A stretch of DNA of 64,000 bases from Hyphomicrobiales bacterium (GTDB lineage Bacteria; Pseudomonadota; Alphaproteobacteria; Rhizobiales; Rhizobiaceae), in the NCBI GenBank assembly GCA_900473745.1, contig UCMW01000010.1:1-64000 (forward strand), in the 5' to 3' direction. Position 1 is the stretch's first letter. Each line of letters begins with the position of its first letter. Both the position numbers and the translations under genes were made by a program. The notes under the pieces are model-generated. The model was not told where the DNA came from. It saw only the letters and a list, made by a program, of their open reading frames with translations, and did no database searches. This document shows positions 26,454-36,430 of the stretch, in pieces.

Positions 26454-27146
26454 CCGAGGCTCCAGCGAGCGATCACATTCCGTCGCAATCAGGTCGGAAA
26501 ATCACTCAAATGGATGACCTTTTCAAGGCCAACGCGGTGCCGTTTGTTGCTTGCGCCTGACCCGTTGATTCGTCAACAGGCGCCGCCGATGCCAATATTC
26601 GCCGAAGCACGGATCCAGGACGGATCCGCTGTCAGTGCCCCTAAGCTAAGATATCGGTGGAGCCGACTCTGGCACGGTGAGGTTGCGGCGCAACAAACAA
26701 GTTGAACGCGTGAGGAGGCCAGCGTTCTCAGCCCGATCGAATGTCGCCATAATGGTGTGGTGGCGAGGCTCTGTCAGCAGACGCAGCGTTCAGGATTGAC
26801 ATAGCTGGTTGCCTTTCGAAGGAAGGTTATTGGCAGTGCCTCGTTTGGTGCTGGTGCTCCAGTGGGGGCCGCTAAGTACCTGCAGAATAGAGATGTTCCC
26901 GAAAGGACCTTTGACATGGCCCGGGGTTGTACTCGTGTGAGAACGCAGAACGAACCCGGAACAATTACCTCCGATATGGAAGACTAAACAGTTGCAAAGC
27001 AATTTTATCGTGATGGGTCCGTAAACAGCGAGTGCAGGCATCGGACGGCTCTTGGAATACGGCCTTTCAAAGAGTAAGAGCAGTCTCACGTGCATCCAGC
27101 TGATCGGCGGGTCAGCAACACGCATATTTACCAATGGATCGATTGG
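26454..27146. other. intergenic stretch before the glycan locus
   Basis: About 690 bp with no convincing gene. It probably contains the promoters for the secreted repeat protein (minus) and for the long plus-strand glycan locus, but no clear boxes or JUMPstart/ops element was found. Confidence 0.5.
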
Positions 27147-28232
27147 ATGGGTTCGAACTCAGGATTGGCACTAAGTGGCTGCAACGCGACAGGACGACTG
27201 ATCGTGCATGCAACCAATATCCATACCGGCGGCGGTGCCAAACTGTTGAACGCGATATTGCGCGATTGCCCGGAGGCTGGCGAACTCGTCCTGTTCTGTG
27301 ACCGCCGCATGTCCCTCGATCCGTCAATTGAAGCAGCCATGACAGTTCTTAGGTTCGAGCCAGAGCCGTTCGCGCGGTTCGCTGCCGAACGGAAGCTCAG
27401 GAATAAGGCTGAGAGTGGTGATGTCGTGCTTGCTTTCGGCAATTTGCCACCGCTCTACCGGTTGAAGGCGCAGACGGTGCTTTTTCTGCAAAATCGCTAT
27501 CTGGTCGATCCGGCAATGCCGCTGGGCGGATTTAACAGAAGTGCGAGAGTGCGGATTCGTGTCGAGCGGATTTGGTTGAAGAACCGCCTTCGCAATGTGG
27601 ACCGTGTGGTCGTGCAAACTGCTTCCATGTCGGTTCTTTTCGAGAAGGCTTTTGGGCGCAAGGCGGAAGTCATCGGTCTGAATCCTACGCATGCTCCAGG
27701 CCCGGTGGCTGGCAACGGCGGGGAAACAGGCGAGAGGCGATACGATTTTGTCTATGTATCCTCTGGCGAACCGCACAAGAACCATCGTTCGCTGATCGAA
27801 GCGTGGGTTATACTCGCCAAGAGCGGTGTAAGACCAAATCTTGCATTGACCCTCTCAGTAGAGAAGCATGCCGATATTCTTGCTCTTTCAGAGGAGGCTA
27901 ATGCCAGCTTCGGCACAGAGATCATCAATCTCGGCCACGTACCGGCTGATGACGTTGACGCTATTTATGACCGATCCAACGCGCTTGTTTTTCCCTCGAC
28001 AGGCGAATCCTTCGGTTTGCCTCTTCTCGAAGCCGCGGAGCGAGGGCTTCCCATTATCGCCAGCGAACTGGATTATGTCCGCGACCTTGTTGATCCGGCT
28101 GAAACATTCGATCCGCGTTCGCCCCGCTCTATAGCGCGGGCAGTAGGGCGCTTCCTCAAGTTGCCGCCGGACCGGAATGAGACGGTCGGGCCCTGCGGCT
28201 TTCTCCGGCGGATCTGCAGGGAAATGTCTTGA
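27147..28232 (+). CDS. GT4-type (glycosyltransferase group 1) glycosyltransferase
   Basis: About 361 residues from ATG 27147; an upstream GTG (27090) would add 19 residues. The N-terminal domain has the HATNIHTGGGAKLLNAIL donor-loop-like segment. The C-terminal GT-B domain shows FVYVSSGEPHKNHRSLIEAW and the retaining-enzyme motif FPSTGESFGLPLLEAAERGLP with the E-x7-E pattern. It transfers a nucleotide-activated sugar to a growing lipid-linked glycan at the cytoplasmic face. First gene of the plus-strand locus; its stop overlaps the next gene. Sugar specificity is not readable. Confidence 0.85.
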   Translation: MGSNSGLALSGCNATGRLIVHATNIHTGGGAKLLNAILRDCPEAGELVLFCDRRMSLDPSIEAAMTVLRFEPEPFARFAAERKLRNKAESGDVVLAFGNLPPLYRLKAQTVLFLQNRYLVDPAMPLGGFNRSARVRIRVERIWLKNRLRNVDRVVVQTASMSVLFEKAFGRKAEVIGLNPTHAPGPVAGNGGETGERRYDFVYVSSGEPHKNHRSLIEAWVILAKSGVRPNLALTLSVEKHADILALSEEANASFGTEIINLGHVPADDVDAIYDRSNALVFPSTGESFGLPLLEAAERGLPIIASELDYVRDLVDPAETFDPRSPRSIARAVGRFLKLPPDRNETVGPCGFLRRICREMS

Positions 28233-28234
28233 AT

Positions 28235-29461
28235 ATGCATATTCTGGTGATCACCCAGTATTTTTGGCCAGAGGGCTTCCGGATAAACGACCTTGTCCAG
28301 GGGTTGATCGAGCGCGGTCACACCGTCACGGTTCTCACCGGCATGCCGAATTACCCGCAAGGCCAGCTGGCGCCCGGCTATCGTTGGAGCGGGCCGTATT
28401 CCGAGGACTTCCAGTTCGCAAAAGTCATCCGTGCGCCGCTGATAACCCGAGGTAACAGCAAGGGTGCACGGCTTGCTGTGAACTACCTGTCGTTTGCCTT
28501 GACGGCTTGTGTCGCAGGTCTGCTACGCTGTCGCGAGCCTTATGACGCGATCTTCGTCTTTCAGACTTCTCCGGTGACGGTAGGTATTCCTGCGCGGCTG
28601 ATGTCTTGGCTGAAAAAAGCTCCGATTGTCTTCTGGGTTCAGGATCTTTGGCCGGAAAGCCTCAGCGCGACGGGCGCGGTGAAAAATAAGAAGGTACTTG
28701 GTGCGGTCGGCGCTCTGGTGCGCTGGATCTATCGCGGATGCGCCGTTGTCCTGATGCAGTCCGAGGCTTTTCGCAAACCGCTTTCGCAGATGCGTGTTCC
28801 CGCGGAGAAGATGGTTTATTTCCCCAACAGTGCCGAGGCTCTTTACAAGCCCGTCCTGCGCGACGCTTCCTGGCAGGGGGCTGCATTGCCTAACGGATTC
28901 CGTGTCATGTTCGCCGGAAACATGGGGGCTGCCCAGTCTCTCGACACTCTCATAGAGGCGGCCGATCTCCTTCGGCATGAAGACAGGATTCATTGGATCG
29001 TCGTCGGGGACGGCCGGCAGCGAGAATGGGTCGAAGGCGAGGTTAAGCGGCGCGGGCTCCAGCGATCTGTTCATCTCATGGGCCGGCATCCTGTTGAAAC
29101 CATGCCCCAATGGTTTGCGCAGGCCGATATCATGCTAGCATCGCTGAGCCGTGATCCAATATTCGCTCTAACGATTCCGGCAAAGATCCAATCATATCTC
29201 GCCTGCGCCAAGCCGATTATTGCTGCGATTGACGGCGAGGGTGCGCGCGTGGTGGTGGAGGCAGAAGCTGGCATGGCTGTACCATCGGAAGATCCAGGTG
29301 CACTTGCGGAAGCTGTTTTGGCCATGTCACGGAAGTCACCCGACGAATTGCGTCAATTGGGAGAAAACGGGTTGGGTTATTTCAATCGACAATTTGAAAG
29401 AGGGCTCTTGCTTGACCGGTTAGAAACCGTCTTGAAAACCCATGCGGGAGATCGCCAGTGA
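28235..29461 (+). CDS. WbuB-like GT4 glycosyltransferase
   Basis: About 408 residues from ATG 28235, MHILVITQYFWPEGFRINDL; a TTG at 28229 overlapping the previous stop is the alternative. The start and the later VFWVQDLWPESLSATG and MFAGNMGAAQSLDTLIEAA segments match WbuB-type enzymes, which in E. coli O-antigen loci transfer N-acetyl-L-fucosamine. The genes that follow make just such a UDP-L-aminosugar, so it is probably the matching transferase. Its stop overlaps the following reductase gene (GTGA). Confidence 0.85.
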   Translation: MHILVITQYFWPEGFRINDLVQGLIERGHTVTVLTGMPNYPQGQLAPGYRWSGPYSEDFQFAKVIRAPLITRGNSKGARLAVNYLSFALTACVAGLLRCREPYDAIFVFQTSPVTVGIPARLMSWLKKAPIVFWVQDLWPESLSATGAVKNKKVLGAVGALVRWIYRGCAVVLMQSEAFRKPLSQMRVPAEKMVYFPNSAEALYKPVLRDASWQGAALPNGFRVMFAGNMGAAQSLDTLIEAADLLRHEDRIHWIVVGDGRQREWVEGEVKRRGLQRSVHLMGRHPVETMPQWFAQADIMLASLSRDPIFALTIPAKIQSYLACAKPIIAAIDGEGARVVVEAEAGMAVPSEDPGALAEAVLAMSRKSPDELRQLGENGLGYFNRQFERGLLLDRLETVLKTHAGDRQ

Positions 29462-30315
29462 CACGGGTTCTGGTTCTGGGGGCGAGCGGCACAATTGGCC
29501 ACATGATGTTCAAGGTCTTATCCGCCGACAGCGGGTATGATGTCTGGGGCACGGTTCGTTCACCTGCTCTGACGCAGCATTTCACCCCGGCGATTTCGTC
29601 AAAAATCCGGGCCGGGATAGATGCCCGGAATCTCGATGTGATTTCGCGCGTCGTCGCCGAATTGAAGCCCGACGTGGTCATCAACTGTATTGGCCTCGTC
29701 AAGCAGCTCGCCTTCGCGAATGATCCGCTGCTTGTTCTGCCTGTCAACGCGATGCTGCCCCACAGGCTCGCACACATGTGCTCGCTTGCCGGCGCGCGGC
29801 TTGTTCACTTTAGCACGGATTGTGTGTTCAACGGCGGGCGTGGAAACTATGTTGAGGCTGATCCGCTGGATGCGACGGACCTTTACGGCCAATCGAAATT
29901 CATTGGCGAAGTCACCTATCCACACACGGTTACCTTGAGAACGTCTTTCATAGGTCACGAGCTGGAAACGTCCTATGAACTGATCGAGTGGTTCCTGCAA
30001 CAGGAGGGACGGATCAAGGGTTTCACCGGCGCCATCTACACCGGTCTGCCGACGGTCGTTCTGGCGCGCCTTGTGCGCGATCTCGTTCTACCGAGAAGTG
30101 ATCTTTCAGGGATATATCACGTAGCGTCGATGCCGATTAGCAAGTATGACCTGCTCAGCCTTGTGGCCAAGGTCTATGGAAAGACGATCGAGATTGTGCC
30201 GGACGGCAGTGTAAGGATAGACCGGTCGTTGAACGGAACAAAATTCAAGGAAGCAACCGGCTATGCTGCACCACCATGGCCGTCGTTGATCGAGGCAATG
30301 CATGAATACAGGTAG
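29458..30315 (+). CDS. RmlD-like NAD(P)H sugar 4-reductase (WbvR/QnlA or FnlB role)
   Basis: 285 residues of the RmlD-type extended SDR fold. It has the glycine-rich VLGASGTIGHMMFKVL, the strand-end STDCVFNG and the catalytic YGQSK. It lies between the glycosyltransferase and the 4,6-dehydratase/2-epimerase pair, where it should reduce the 4-keto intermediate of the UDP-L-aminosugar route. It lacks the C-terminal cupin of FnlB/CapF (about 370 residues), so the WbvR/QnlA type, leading to UDP-L-QuiNAc, is favoured over UDP-L-FucNAc. That choice is inference. Confidence 0.75.
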   Translation: MTRVLVLGASGTIGHMMFKVLSADSGYDVWGTVRSPALTQHFTPAISSKIRAGIDARNLDVISRVVAELKPDVVINCIGLVKQLAFANDPLLVLPVNAMLPHRLAHMCSLAGARLVHFSTDCVFNGGRGNYVEADPLDATDLYGQSKFIGEVTYPHTVTLRTSFIGHELETSYELIEWFLQQEGRIKGFTGAIYTGLPTVVLARLVRDLVLPRSDLSGIYHVASMPISKYDLLSLVAKVYGKTIEIVPDGSVRIDRSLNGTKFKEATGYAAPPWPSLIEAMHEYR

Positions 30316-31336
30316 CTCTGAAACGATGTTCGCGGGCAAAACGGTTCTGATTACCGGTGGTACAGGTTCGTTCGGCAACGCACTCGTGGAACGGATACTG
30401 CCAACGGATATCGGCAGCATCCGCATCTTCAGCCGAGACGAAAAGAAGCAGGAAGATATGCGGATTGCGCTCAACAATCCGAAGCTTAAATTTTACATCG
30501 GCGACGTGCGTGATCCGGGCAGTGTCAACGAAGCGATGGCGAACGTCGACTTTGTTTTCCATGCCGCAGCACTGAAGCAGGTGCCGTCCTGTGAATTCTA
30601 TCCGATGGAGGCCGTGCGTACGAACGTCAACGGCACAGAGAACGTTTTGAACGCGGCCATAGCGAACAAGGTGAAGAATGTCGTTGTGCTGAGCACCGAC
30701 AAGGCCGTCTACCCGATCAATGCCATGGGCATCTCCAAGGCGATGGCCGAGAAGCTCATGGTGGCCAAGTCCCGACATCTGCAACAGGGCGAAACGGTTT
30801 TCTGTGCAACCCGCTACGGCAACGTAATGGCCTCTCGGGGTTCGGTGATACCCCTTTTCATCCAACAGATCAGGGATGGGCAGCAACTCACGGTCACCGA
30901 TCCGAACATGACGCGTTTCCTGATGTCGCTGGAAGATTCCGTCGATCTTGTGCTTTATGCCTTCAAACACGGGCGCCACGGCGACATCTTCGTGCAAAAG
31001 GCGCCAGCCTCGACTGTCAACGATCTTGCCGCCGCGATACAGCAGCTTTTCGACGCCGAGGCGCCGGTCAAGATTATCGGTACGAGACATGGCGAGAAGC
31101 TGTATGAAACGCTTCTGTCCCGCGAAGAGATGGGCAAGGCCGAGGACATGGGGGGCTATTTCCGCGTTCCGATGGATGACCGGGACCTCAACTACAATAA
31201 GTTCTTTGTCGAAGGCGAAAGCCGGATTTCGAACCTTGAGGATTATACCTCACACAATACGCAGCGTCTTAATGTCGAGCAGATCAAAGAACTCGTTGGC
31301 CAATTGAAATTCATTAAAGAGCAGCTCAATGCGTAA
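30302..31336 (+). CDS. fnlA: UDP-GlcNAc 4,6-dehydratase/5-epimerase (FnlA/WbjB/CapE type)
   Basis: 344 residues from ATG 30302, or 336 from ATG 30326, which avoids the overlap with the upstream gene. TGGTGSFGNALVERIL binds NADP. The catalytic triad uses Met in place of Tyr (AMGISKAMAEKLM), as in CapE and FnlA. The FnlA hallmark DRDLNYNKFFVEGE and the ending DYTSHNTQRL separate it from PseB, which it otherwise resembles. It converts UDP-GlcNAc to a 4-keto-6-deoxy-L-sugar, feeding the reductase upstream and 2-epimerase downstream. Confidence 0.9.
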   Translation: MNTGSSETMFAGKTVLITGGTGSFGNALVERILPTDIGSIRIFSRDEKKQEDMRIALNNPKLKFYIGDVRDPGSVNEAMANVDFVFHAAALKQVPSCEFYPMEAVRTNVNGTENVLNAAIANKVKNVVVLSTDKAVYPINAMGISKAMAEKLMVAKSRHLQQGETVFCATRYGNVMASRGSVIPLFIQQIRDGQQLTVTDPNMTRFLMSLEDSVDLVLYAFKHGRHGDIFVQKAPASTVNDLAAAIQQLFDAEAPVKIIGTRHGEKLYETLLSREEMGKAEDMGGYFRVPMDDRDLNYNKFFVEGESRISNLEDYTSHNTQRLNVEQIKELVGQLKFIKEQLNA

Positions 31337-32459
31337 AGTCATGACGATTGTGGGGACACGTCCGGAACTCATCAAGATGTGCCGGGTTATCGACGAGTTC
31401 GATCGGCAGTTCGATCATATCCTCGTGCATACGGGGCAGAATTACGACTTCGAACTCAACCAGGTCTTTTTTGACGAGCTCGGCATTCGCAAGCCGGACT
31501 ATTTCCTGGGTGCTGCGGGAGCCACGGGCTCGCAGACAATTGCGCAGGTGATCGCCAAGTCCGAAGAGGTGATGATCGCCGAAAAGCCGGAAGCGATCAT
31601 GATTTACGGCGACACCAACTCCGGCATTGCGGTCATCCCCGCCAAGCGCCACAAGATCCCGACGTTCCACATGGAGGCGGGCAACCGCTGCTTCGACCAG
31701 CGTGTTCCGGAAGAGCTGAACCGCAAGGTGATTGACCATCTCTCCGATATAAACATGGTGCTCACTGAACACGCGCGCCGGTATCTGATCGCTGAGGGCA
31801 TTCGCCAGGAGACGATTATCAAGACCGGATCGCATATGCGCGAAGTGCTCGACCATTTCATGCCGCAGATCAAAGCCTCCAACGTGCTAGCTGAAATGGG
31901 TCTGGATGCCGGGCGTTATTTCCTCGTAAGCGCACATCGGGAAGAGAACGTCGATTCGCCCGAAGCCCTCACCGATCTTGTGGAAACGCTGGATGCCTTG
32001 ACGAAGGCCTACGGTATGCCTGTCATCGTTTCCACACATCCGCGCACCCGTAAGCGCCTCGAAGAACTCGGAAATATGCCGGTCAACGCCGATGTGCGGT
32101 TCTTGAAGCCCTTCGGTTTTTTCGACTACAACAATCTCCAGATGAACGCCTACTGCACCCTCTCCGACAGCGGCACGATTACCGAAGAGGCGTCGCTTCT
32201 CGGGCTGCCGGCTGTTACGCTCCGCAACGCGCACGAGCGGCCCGAGGGCATGGATGTCGGCACGCTCGTCATGTGCGGGCTGAAGAAAGATCAGGTTCTC
32301 GATGCTGTCGCAATGGTAACCGAACAGCACCACCGTGAGGGGATGGAGGCAACGCCTGTTCAGGACTATGAATCCCCACACGTCGCGCGGCAGGTTTCGC
32401 GGATCGTTGCCAGCTACATCGACTACGTCAATCGCACAGTCTGGCGGAAAGGATGCTGA
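31329..32459 (+). CDS. UDP-HexNAc 2-epimerase, non-hydrolysing (FnlC/WbjD/QnlB type)
   Basis: 376 residues of the WecB/MnaA-like GT-B fold. TIVGTRPELIKMCRVI opens the protein. ILVHTGQNYDFELNQVFFDEL, HMEAGNRCFDQRVPEELNRKV and the uridine-binding SDSGTITEEASLLGLPAV are all family motifs. As last enzyme of the FnlA-reductase-epimerase set it inverts C2 to give UDP-L-FucNAc or UDP-L-QuiNAc. It overlaps fnlA by 8 bp. Confidence 0.9.
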   Translation: MRKVMTIVGTRPELIKMCRVIDEFDRQFDHILVHTGQNYDFELNQVFFDELGIRKPDYFLGAAGATGSQTIAQVIAKSEEVMIAEKPEAIMIYGDTNSGIAVIPAKRHKIPTFHMEAGNRCFDQRVPEELNRKVIDHLSDINMVLTEHARRYLIAEGIRQETIIKTGSHMREVLDHFMPQIKASNVLAEMGLDAGRYFLVSAHREENVDSPEALTDLVETLDALTKAYGMPVIVSTHPRTRKRLEELGNMPVNADVRFLKPFGFFDYNNLQMNAYCTLSDSGTITEEASLLGLPAVTLRNAHERPEGMDVGTLVMCGLKKDQVLDAVAMVTEQHHREGMEATPVQDYESPHVARQVSRIVASYIDYVNRTVWRKGC

Positions 32460-32548
32460 CGCGAGTGCAACAACGCGCGTCATATCCGCGGCATTTCCCG
32501 GCCAGGCGATCTCCGGCGTGAACGATCCAACGGGAGACGAGGCCGCCC

Positions 32549-33538
32549 GTGCAGAGTGAAGTAAGCGCATTCCGCCACAAGATAAAGAGCATCATCGGTA
32601 ATAAAGATGCGCAGGACTTGTGCGTATATTTACTCGTGTCCGTACTTACATACAAATTTTCTCTTTATTATACTGCCGGAGATCAGGTTGGATACAATGA
32701 TGCCTATCGTGCGGTGCGTGGTATTGATCCTCTGGCGGCATTTGAATTTTACCAGGACTTCATATCAACCATAGAATTTGTACATTACTCGATAATATAT
32801 TTAGCATCAAATCTATCAATTGATAAAAATCTATTTTTTGCCCTTACAAATGGCGTATTTTCTGTATTTATTGTAAAGTCTTTAAGGAAAATAAACGTAA
32901 ATATATTTGTATATTTGTTTTTGGTTTTTACAAATTATTACGTGTATGTTTGTTATTTCGCTGCGGAGCGCTTGAAGGTAGCCCTTCTATTACTTCTCGT
33001 GGGTGCCTATCTGGCTCGTGGCATTCTCAGCCGGACACTGTATTCGTCCGCTGCCATCATGTCCCATGTGAGCGTGATTCTGTTGTTTTCTGGCGCTGCG
33101 CTGAAGAGACTGCTGATAATTCTGAACGGGTGGCGTCACTGCAGCTATTGGGTGTTGCTCGAGATTCTGATATTTTTATCGTGTTTGGCTTTGATGTACA
33201 TTTTTTTTAGCGATTATATGTTATGGAAGATATATCAATATAGCGATGACAATCAATTTACTTTGAGATCGTCAATTCCATTGATTCTGTATATATCGGC
33301 ATCTCTTTATTACTCGAAGGACAAGGGTGACGTCGTTCTTGATTTTATTCCTGCCGTTATTGCCTTTGCGGTTCTTGGTGGAAGTCGTGTCAACATGTTC
33401 GCGTACATGATTTTCCTGAAGCACGGGCTGCAATATAACCGCGGTGTAAATTGGGGTGTGGCCGTTACGAGCGCATATTTTGCAGCGAAAAGTGTTTCCT
33501 TTGTCAGGAATGTGCTTGAGACGGGTCAGGGATTCTAG
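32549..33538 (+). CDS. polytopic membrane protein, EpsG/Wzy-like polymerase candidate
   Basis: 329 residues from GTG 32549 with about eight hydrophobic segments, for example LCVYLLVSVLTYKFSLYY, VYLFLVFTNYYVYVCYF and HVSVILLFSGAALKRLLII. The layout, with aromatic-rich helices and the VGYNDAYRAV start, resembles EpsG-family proteins that serve as O-unit polymerases. No other Wzy candidate lies in the window. Codon use is unlike its neighbours: many ATA, TTT and AAA codons and clearly AT-rich DNA, strongest at about 32640-32960 and 33180-33300. This points to separate acquisition. Confidence 0.65.
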   Translation: MQSEVSAFRHKIKSIIGNKDAQDLCVYLLVSVLTYKFSLYYTAGDQVGYNDAYRAVRGIDPLAAFEFYQDFISTIEFVHYSIIYLASNLSIDKNLFFALTNGVFSVFIVKSLRKINVNIFVYLFLVFTNYYVYVCYFAAERLKVALLLLLVGAYLARGILSRTLYSSAAIMSHVSVILLFSGAALKRLLIILNGWRHCSYWVLLEILIFLSCLALMYIFFSDYMLWKIYQYSDDNQFTLRSSIPLILYISASLYYSKDKGDVVLDFIPAVIAFAVLGGSRVNMFAYMIFLKHGLQYNRGVNWGVAVTSAYFAAKSVSFVRNVLETGQGF

Positions 33539-33540
33539 GT

Positions 33541-34080
33541 GTGGCAATGCTGCGGGACCTGAAGCCACCGAAAAACATCATCTACCATGTATTGATTGGC
33601 ACCTTTGTCGTCCTCGCAGTCATCAATATCCCGGCGACACTCCGCTATTTCGAACTGCGGCAGCAGATCGACCGGAGATATCAGGCTGCGTTGCGGGCAA
33701 AACAGGAAGTGGTGAAACACGCGCTGTCCGGTGATCTTTCCGGTCTTGACCGGGCATCCGCCGATAACGCATCATTTTCTCCTGCCAGCGGCGTGATCAC
33801 CTTGTCATTTCCAGACCTCCCGGACGGTCCGGAAAAAACATTGAAACTGCTGCCGGTGGTTCTTGATTCGGGTGTTCACTACCCGCTCGAAGTTTTCATG
33901 AAAAGCCGACGGAGCCTTGAGCCCGGCAAGATCTATTGGCTATGCACGTCATTTCGCGTGAGGGCCAGAGAGCGCTACATCAAGGCGAATATAGGTACGC
34001 TCGACATCGAGCTTGCGCCCACCGAATGCCGGCATGTCCATTGGGTCGGGTTTGCGGACGAAATCAGGGAGAAGACCTGA
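33541..34080 (+). CDS. hypothetical protein with one N-terminal membrane helix
   Basis: 179 residues from GTG 33541 (ATG 33547 also possible). A single helix (IIYHVLIGTFVVLAVINIP, about residues 13-31) is followed by a short coiled segment and a periplasmic part rich in beta strands. It starts 2 bp after the polymerase candidate, so the two are probably coupled. No family is recognised. A role next to the polymerase or in glycan export is suggested only by position. Confidence 0.55.
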   Translation: MAMLRDLKPPKNIIYHVLIGTFVVLAVINIPATLRYFELRQQIDRRYQAALRAKQEVVKHALSGDLSGLDRASADNASFSPASGVITLSFPDLPDGPEKTLKLLPVVLDSGVHYPLEVFMKSRRSLEPGKIYWLCTSFRVRARERYIKANIGTLDIELAPTECRHVHWVGFADEIREKT

Positions 34081-34334
34081 AGCTTGCTGTTCCGCAGGCC
34101 GTGGCCATCGGCGATGATCCATTGACAATCATCGTGACTTCGCTACCAAGCTTGCCGAGCGTGAGTTTTGAGCCATTTCGGGCTTTTGGTTCGAGGCGGT
34201 GGTCAACCTACCCGCGGGCAGAGGGAGCGATGCGCTGCCCACCCGGTTCCCGGTTGAAAGCAGCAATTGTATAGGGAAAAGTGTCCTGCCGCGGCGAATG
34301 CCGGAGCATTGCATAGCAGTACAAATGAGACCAA

Positions 34335-35309
34335 ATGGCTGATCAGAAAGTATTCGTTGCCGGACATAGAGGCATGGTTGGGTCGGCGATTGTCAGAGCC
34401 CTTGAGCGGAGCGGACGCAACACGATAATCGTCCGGTCACGAGAAGAGCTTGATCTGACCGAGCAGTCGTCCGTACGTGCATTCTTCCGTGAAACGATGC
34501 CCGACCAGGTCTATCTGGCTGCGGCGAAGGTCGGAGGAATTCTCGCCAACAACACCTATCGCGCGGATTTCATCTACGAAAATCTGATGATCGAGGCCAA
34601 TATCATTCGATCGGCTTTTGAGGTGGGAGTGAAAAAGATCCTGTTCCTGGGGTCAAGCTGCATATACCCCAAGCTGGCTTCTCAGCCGATCCGTGAAGAC
34701 AGCCTGATGACGGGGACACTCGAGCCGACGAATGAACCCTATGCGATCGCGAAGATCGCGGGCATAGCGCTTTGCGACGGCTACAATCGGCAATACGGCG
34801 AAAGCCACGGCGTTGATTATCGCAGCGTGATGCCGACGAATCTCTACGGACCCGGGGACTACTACCACGCGACGAATTCGCACGTGATACCGGCCCTTAT
34901 CCGTCGCTTCCACGAGGCCAAAGAGAGCGGTCTGCCGTCGGTGGAAATCTGGGGCACCGGCACACCGAGACGTGAGTTCCTTTATGTTGACGACATGGCC
35001 GCAGCGTGCGTCCACCTTATGGAACTGGACAAGGCAACCTTTGAGAGGCACACGCAGGCAAGCCGCGGCGTGGTCAATATCGGCTACGGCACCGATCTGG
35101 CGATTGCAGAACTCGCAGCCTTGATCGCCGCCACCGTTTCATACCGGGGCAGCATCGAATTCGACACGTCCAAACCGGACGGAACGCCCCGCAAATTGCT
35201 GGACAGCTCGTTGGCGAACAGGCTCGGGTGGAGCCCCCACACTGATTTAGAGACGGGGCTTGCCCTGACATATGCTGATTTCCTGGGAACTGCGTCCCTC
35301 CGGAAATAG
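34335..35309 (+). CDS. fcl: GDP-L-fucose synthase
   Basis: 324 residues. The NADP motif is [16 protein letters not shown]. The family-specific [20 protein letters not shown] and [15 protein letters not shown] are present, and the catalytic YAIAK follows in [19 protein letters not shown]. It epimerises and reduces GDP-4-keto-6-deoxymannose to GDP-L-fucose. Its partner gmd follows; the fcl stop lies inside the ribosome site AGGAG of gmd. A 254-bp gap without genes precedes it. Confidence 0.95.
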   Translation: MADQKVFVAGHRGMVGSAIVRALERSGRNTIIVRSREELDLTEQSSVRAFFRETMPDQVYLAAAKVGGILANNTYRADFIYENLMIEANIIRSAFEVGVKKILFLGSSCIYPKLASQPIREDSLMTGTLEPTNEPYAIAKIAGIALCDGYNRQYGESHGVDYRSVMPTNLYGPGDYYHATNSHVIPALIRRFHEAKESGLPSVEIWGTGTPRREFLYVDDMAAACVHLMELDKATFERHTQASRGVVNIGYGTDLAIAELAALIAATVSYRGSIEFDTSKPDGTPRKLLDSSLANRLGWSPHTDLETGLALTYADFLGTASLRK

Positions 35310-35322
35310 GAGACTTTACGAA

Positions 35323-36393
35323 ATGGCAAATGACTCCAAGGTCGCTCTCATAACGGGCGTCACCGGACAAGACGGGGCATACCTCGCGGAATATCTGCTC
35401 GGCAAAGGCTATGTCGTGCACGGCATCAAACGGCGCGCGAGCCTGTTCAATACGGACCGGATCGATCACCTCTACCGCGACCCTCATGAAGAAGGCGTTC
35501 GCTTCTTTCTCCATCACGGGGATATGACCGATAGCTCCAGTCTGCTGCGGATTGTTCAGCACGTTCAGCCTGATGAAGTATATAACCTGGCGGCCCAGAG
35601 CCACGTTGCAGTCAGCTTTGAAGAGCCCGAATACACCGCCAATTCGGATGCGCTCGGCGTACTTCGCCTCCTGGAGGCGATCCGGATTCTTGGACTCGAG
35701 AAGAAGACACGCTTTTATCAGGCCAGCACCTCCGAGCTCTACGGGATGGTCAGGGAAGTGCCGCAGAAGGAGACGACCCCCTTTTATCCGCGCAGTCCGT
35801 ATGCCGTCGCCAAGCTCTATGGCTATTGGATTACTGTCAACTATCGGGAGGCTTATGGCCTGCACGCAAGCAACGGCATCCTGTTCAATCATGAGAGCCC
35901 CATTCGGGGGGAGACCTTCGTAACGCGCAAGATCACTCGCGCCTTGGCTCGAATAAAGCTCGGCGTCCAGGATTGCCTCTACCTTGGCAACCTCGATGCC
36001 AAGCGCGATTGGGGCCATGCCCGGGATTATGTGGAGATGATGTGGCTGATGCTGCAGCAAGAGGCTCCCGATGACTATGTGGTGGCTACCGGCGTACAAT
36101 ACAGCGTGCGCGATTTCATCAATCTTGCCGCTGCGGAACTCGATATCAGGGTCAACTGGAAAGGCGAGGGGGTTGAGGAGAAGGGGTTCGCTGAAGACGG
36201 CCGGTGCATCGTTTCAGTCGATCCCAAGCACTTCCGGCCGACGGAAGTTGACTCTCTTCTCGGTGACGCTTCCAAGGCGCGCGAAAAACTCGGCTGGAAG
36301 TCGAAAACCAGCTTCGAAAAGCTCGTTTCGGAGATGGCGCTGGAAGACTACAGGATTGCACAGCGTGAGCTGACGGTATCGTCGGGCAACTGA
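35323..36393 (+). CDS. gmd: GDP-mannose 4,6-dehydratase
   Basis: 356 residues from ATG 35323, which has AGGAG at 35308-35312; the upstream frame extension overlaps fcl and is not needed. [19 protein letters not shown] and the [14 protein letters not shown] segment identify the family, with the catalytic [12 protein letters not shown] and the [17 protein letters not shown] stretch. It makes GDP-4-keto-6-deoxy-D-mannose for fcl. Confidence 0.96.
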   Translation: MANDSKVALITGVTGQDGAYLAEYLLGKGYVVHGIKRRASLFNTDRIDHLYRDPHEEGVRFFLHHGDMTDSSSLLRIVQHVQPDEVYNLAAQSHVAVSFEEPEYTANSDALGVLRLLEAIRILGLEKKTRFYQASTSELYGMVREVPQKETTPFYPRSPYAVAKLYGYWITVNYREAYGLHASNGILFNHESPIRGETFVTRKITRALARIKLGVQDCLYLGNLDAKRDWGHARDYVEMMWLMLQQEAPDDYVVATGVQYSVRDFINLAAAELDIRVNWKGEGVEEKGFAEDGRCIVSVDPKHFRPTEVDSLLGDASKAREKLGWKSKTSFEKLVSEMALEDYRIAQRELTVSSGN

Positions 36394-36430
36394 CGTCCCG
36401 GAGCATCGTTCAGAAGATGGAATTGATTTG

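Noticed and set aside
23202..27100. second attachment site (repeat of the tRNA-Ser 3' end)
   Set aside because: No copy of the TTCGAATCCCACC end was noticed in the window by eye, so no island border is claimed.
30302..31336. PseB candidate
   Set aside because: Carries the FnlA/WbjB endings (DRDLNYNKFFVEGE, DYTSHNTQRL) and sits with a 2-epimerase, so it belongs to the UDP-L-aminosugar route.
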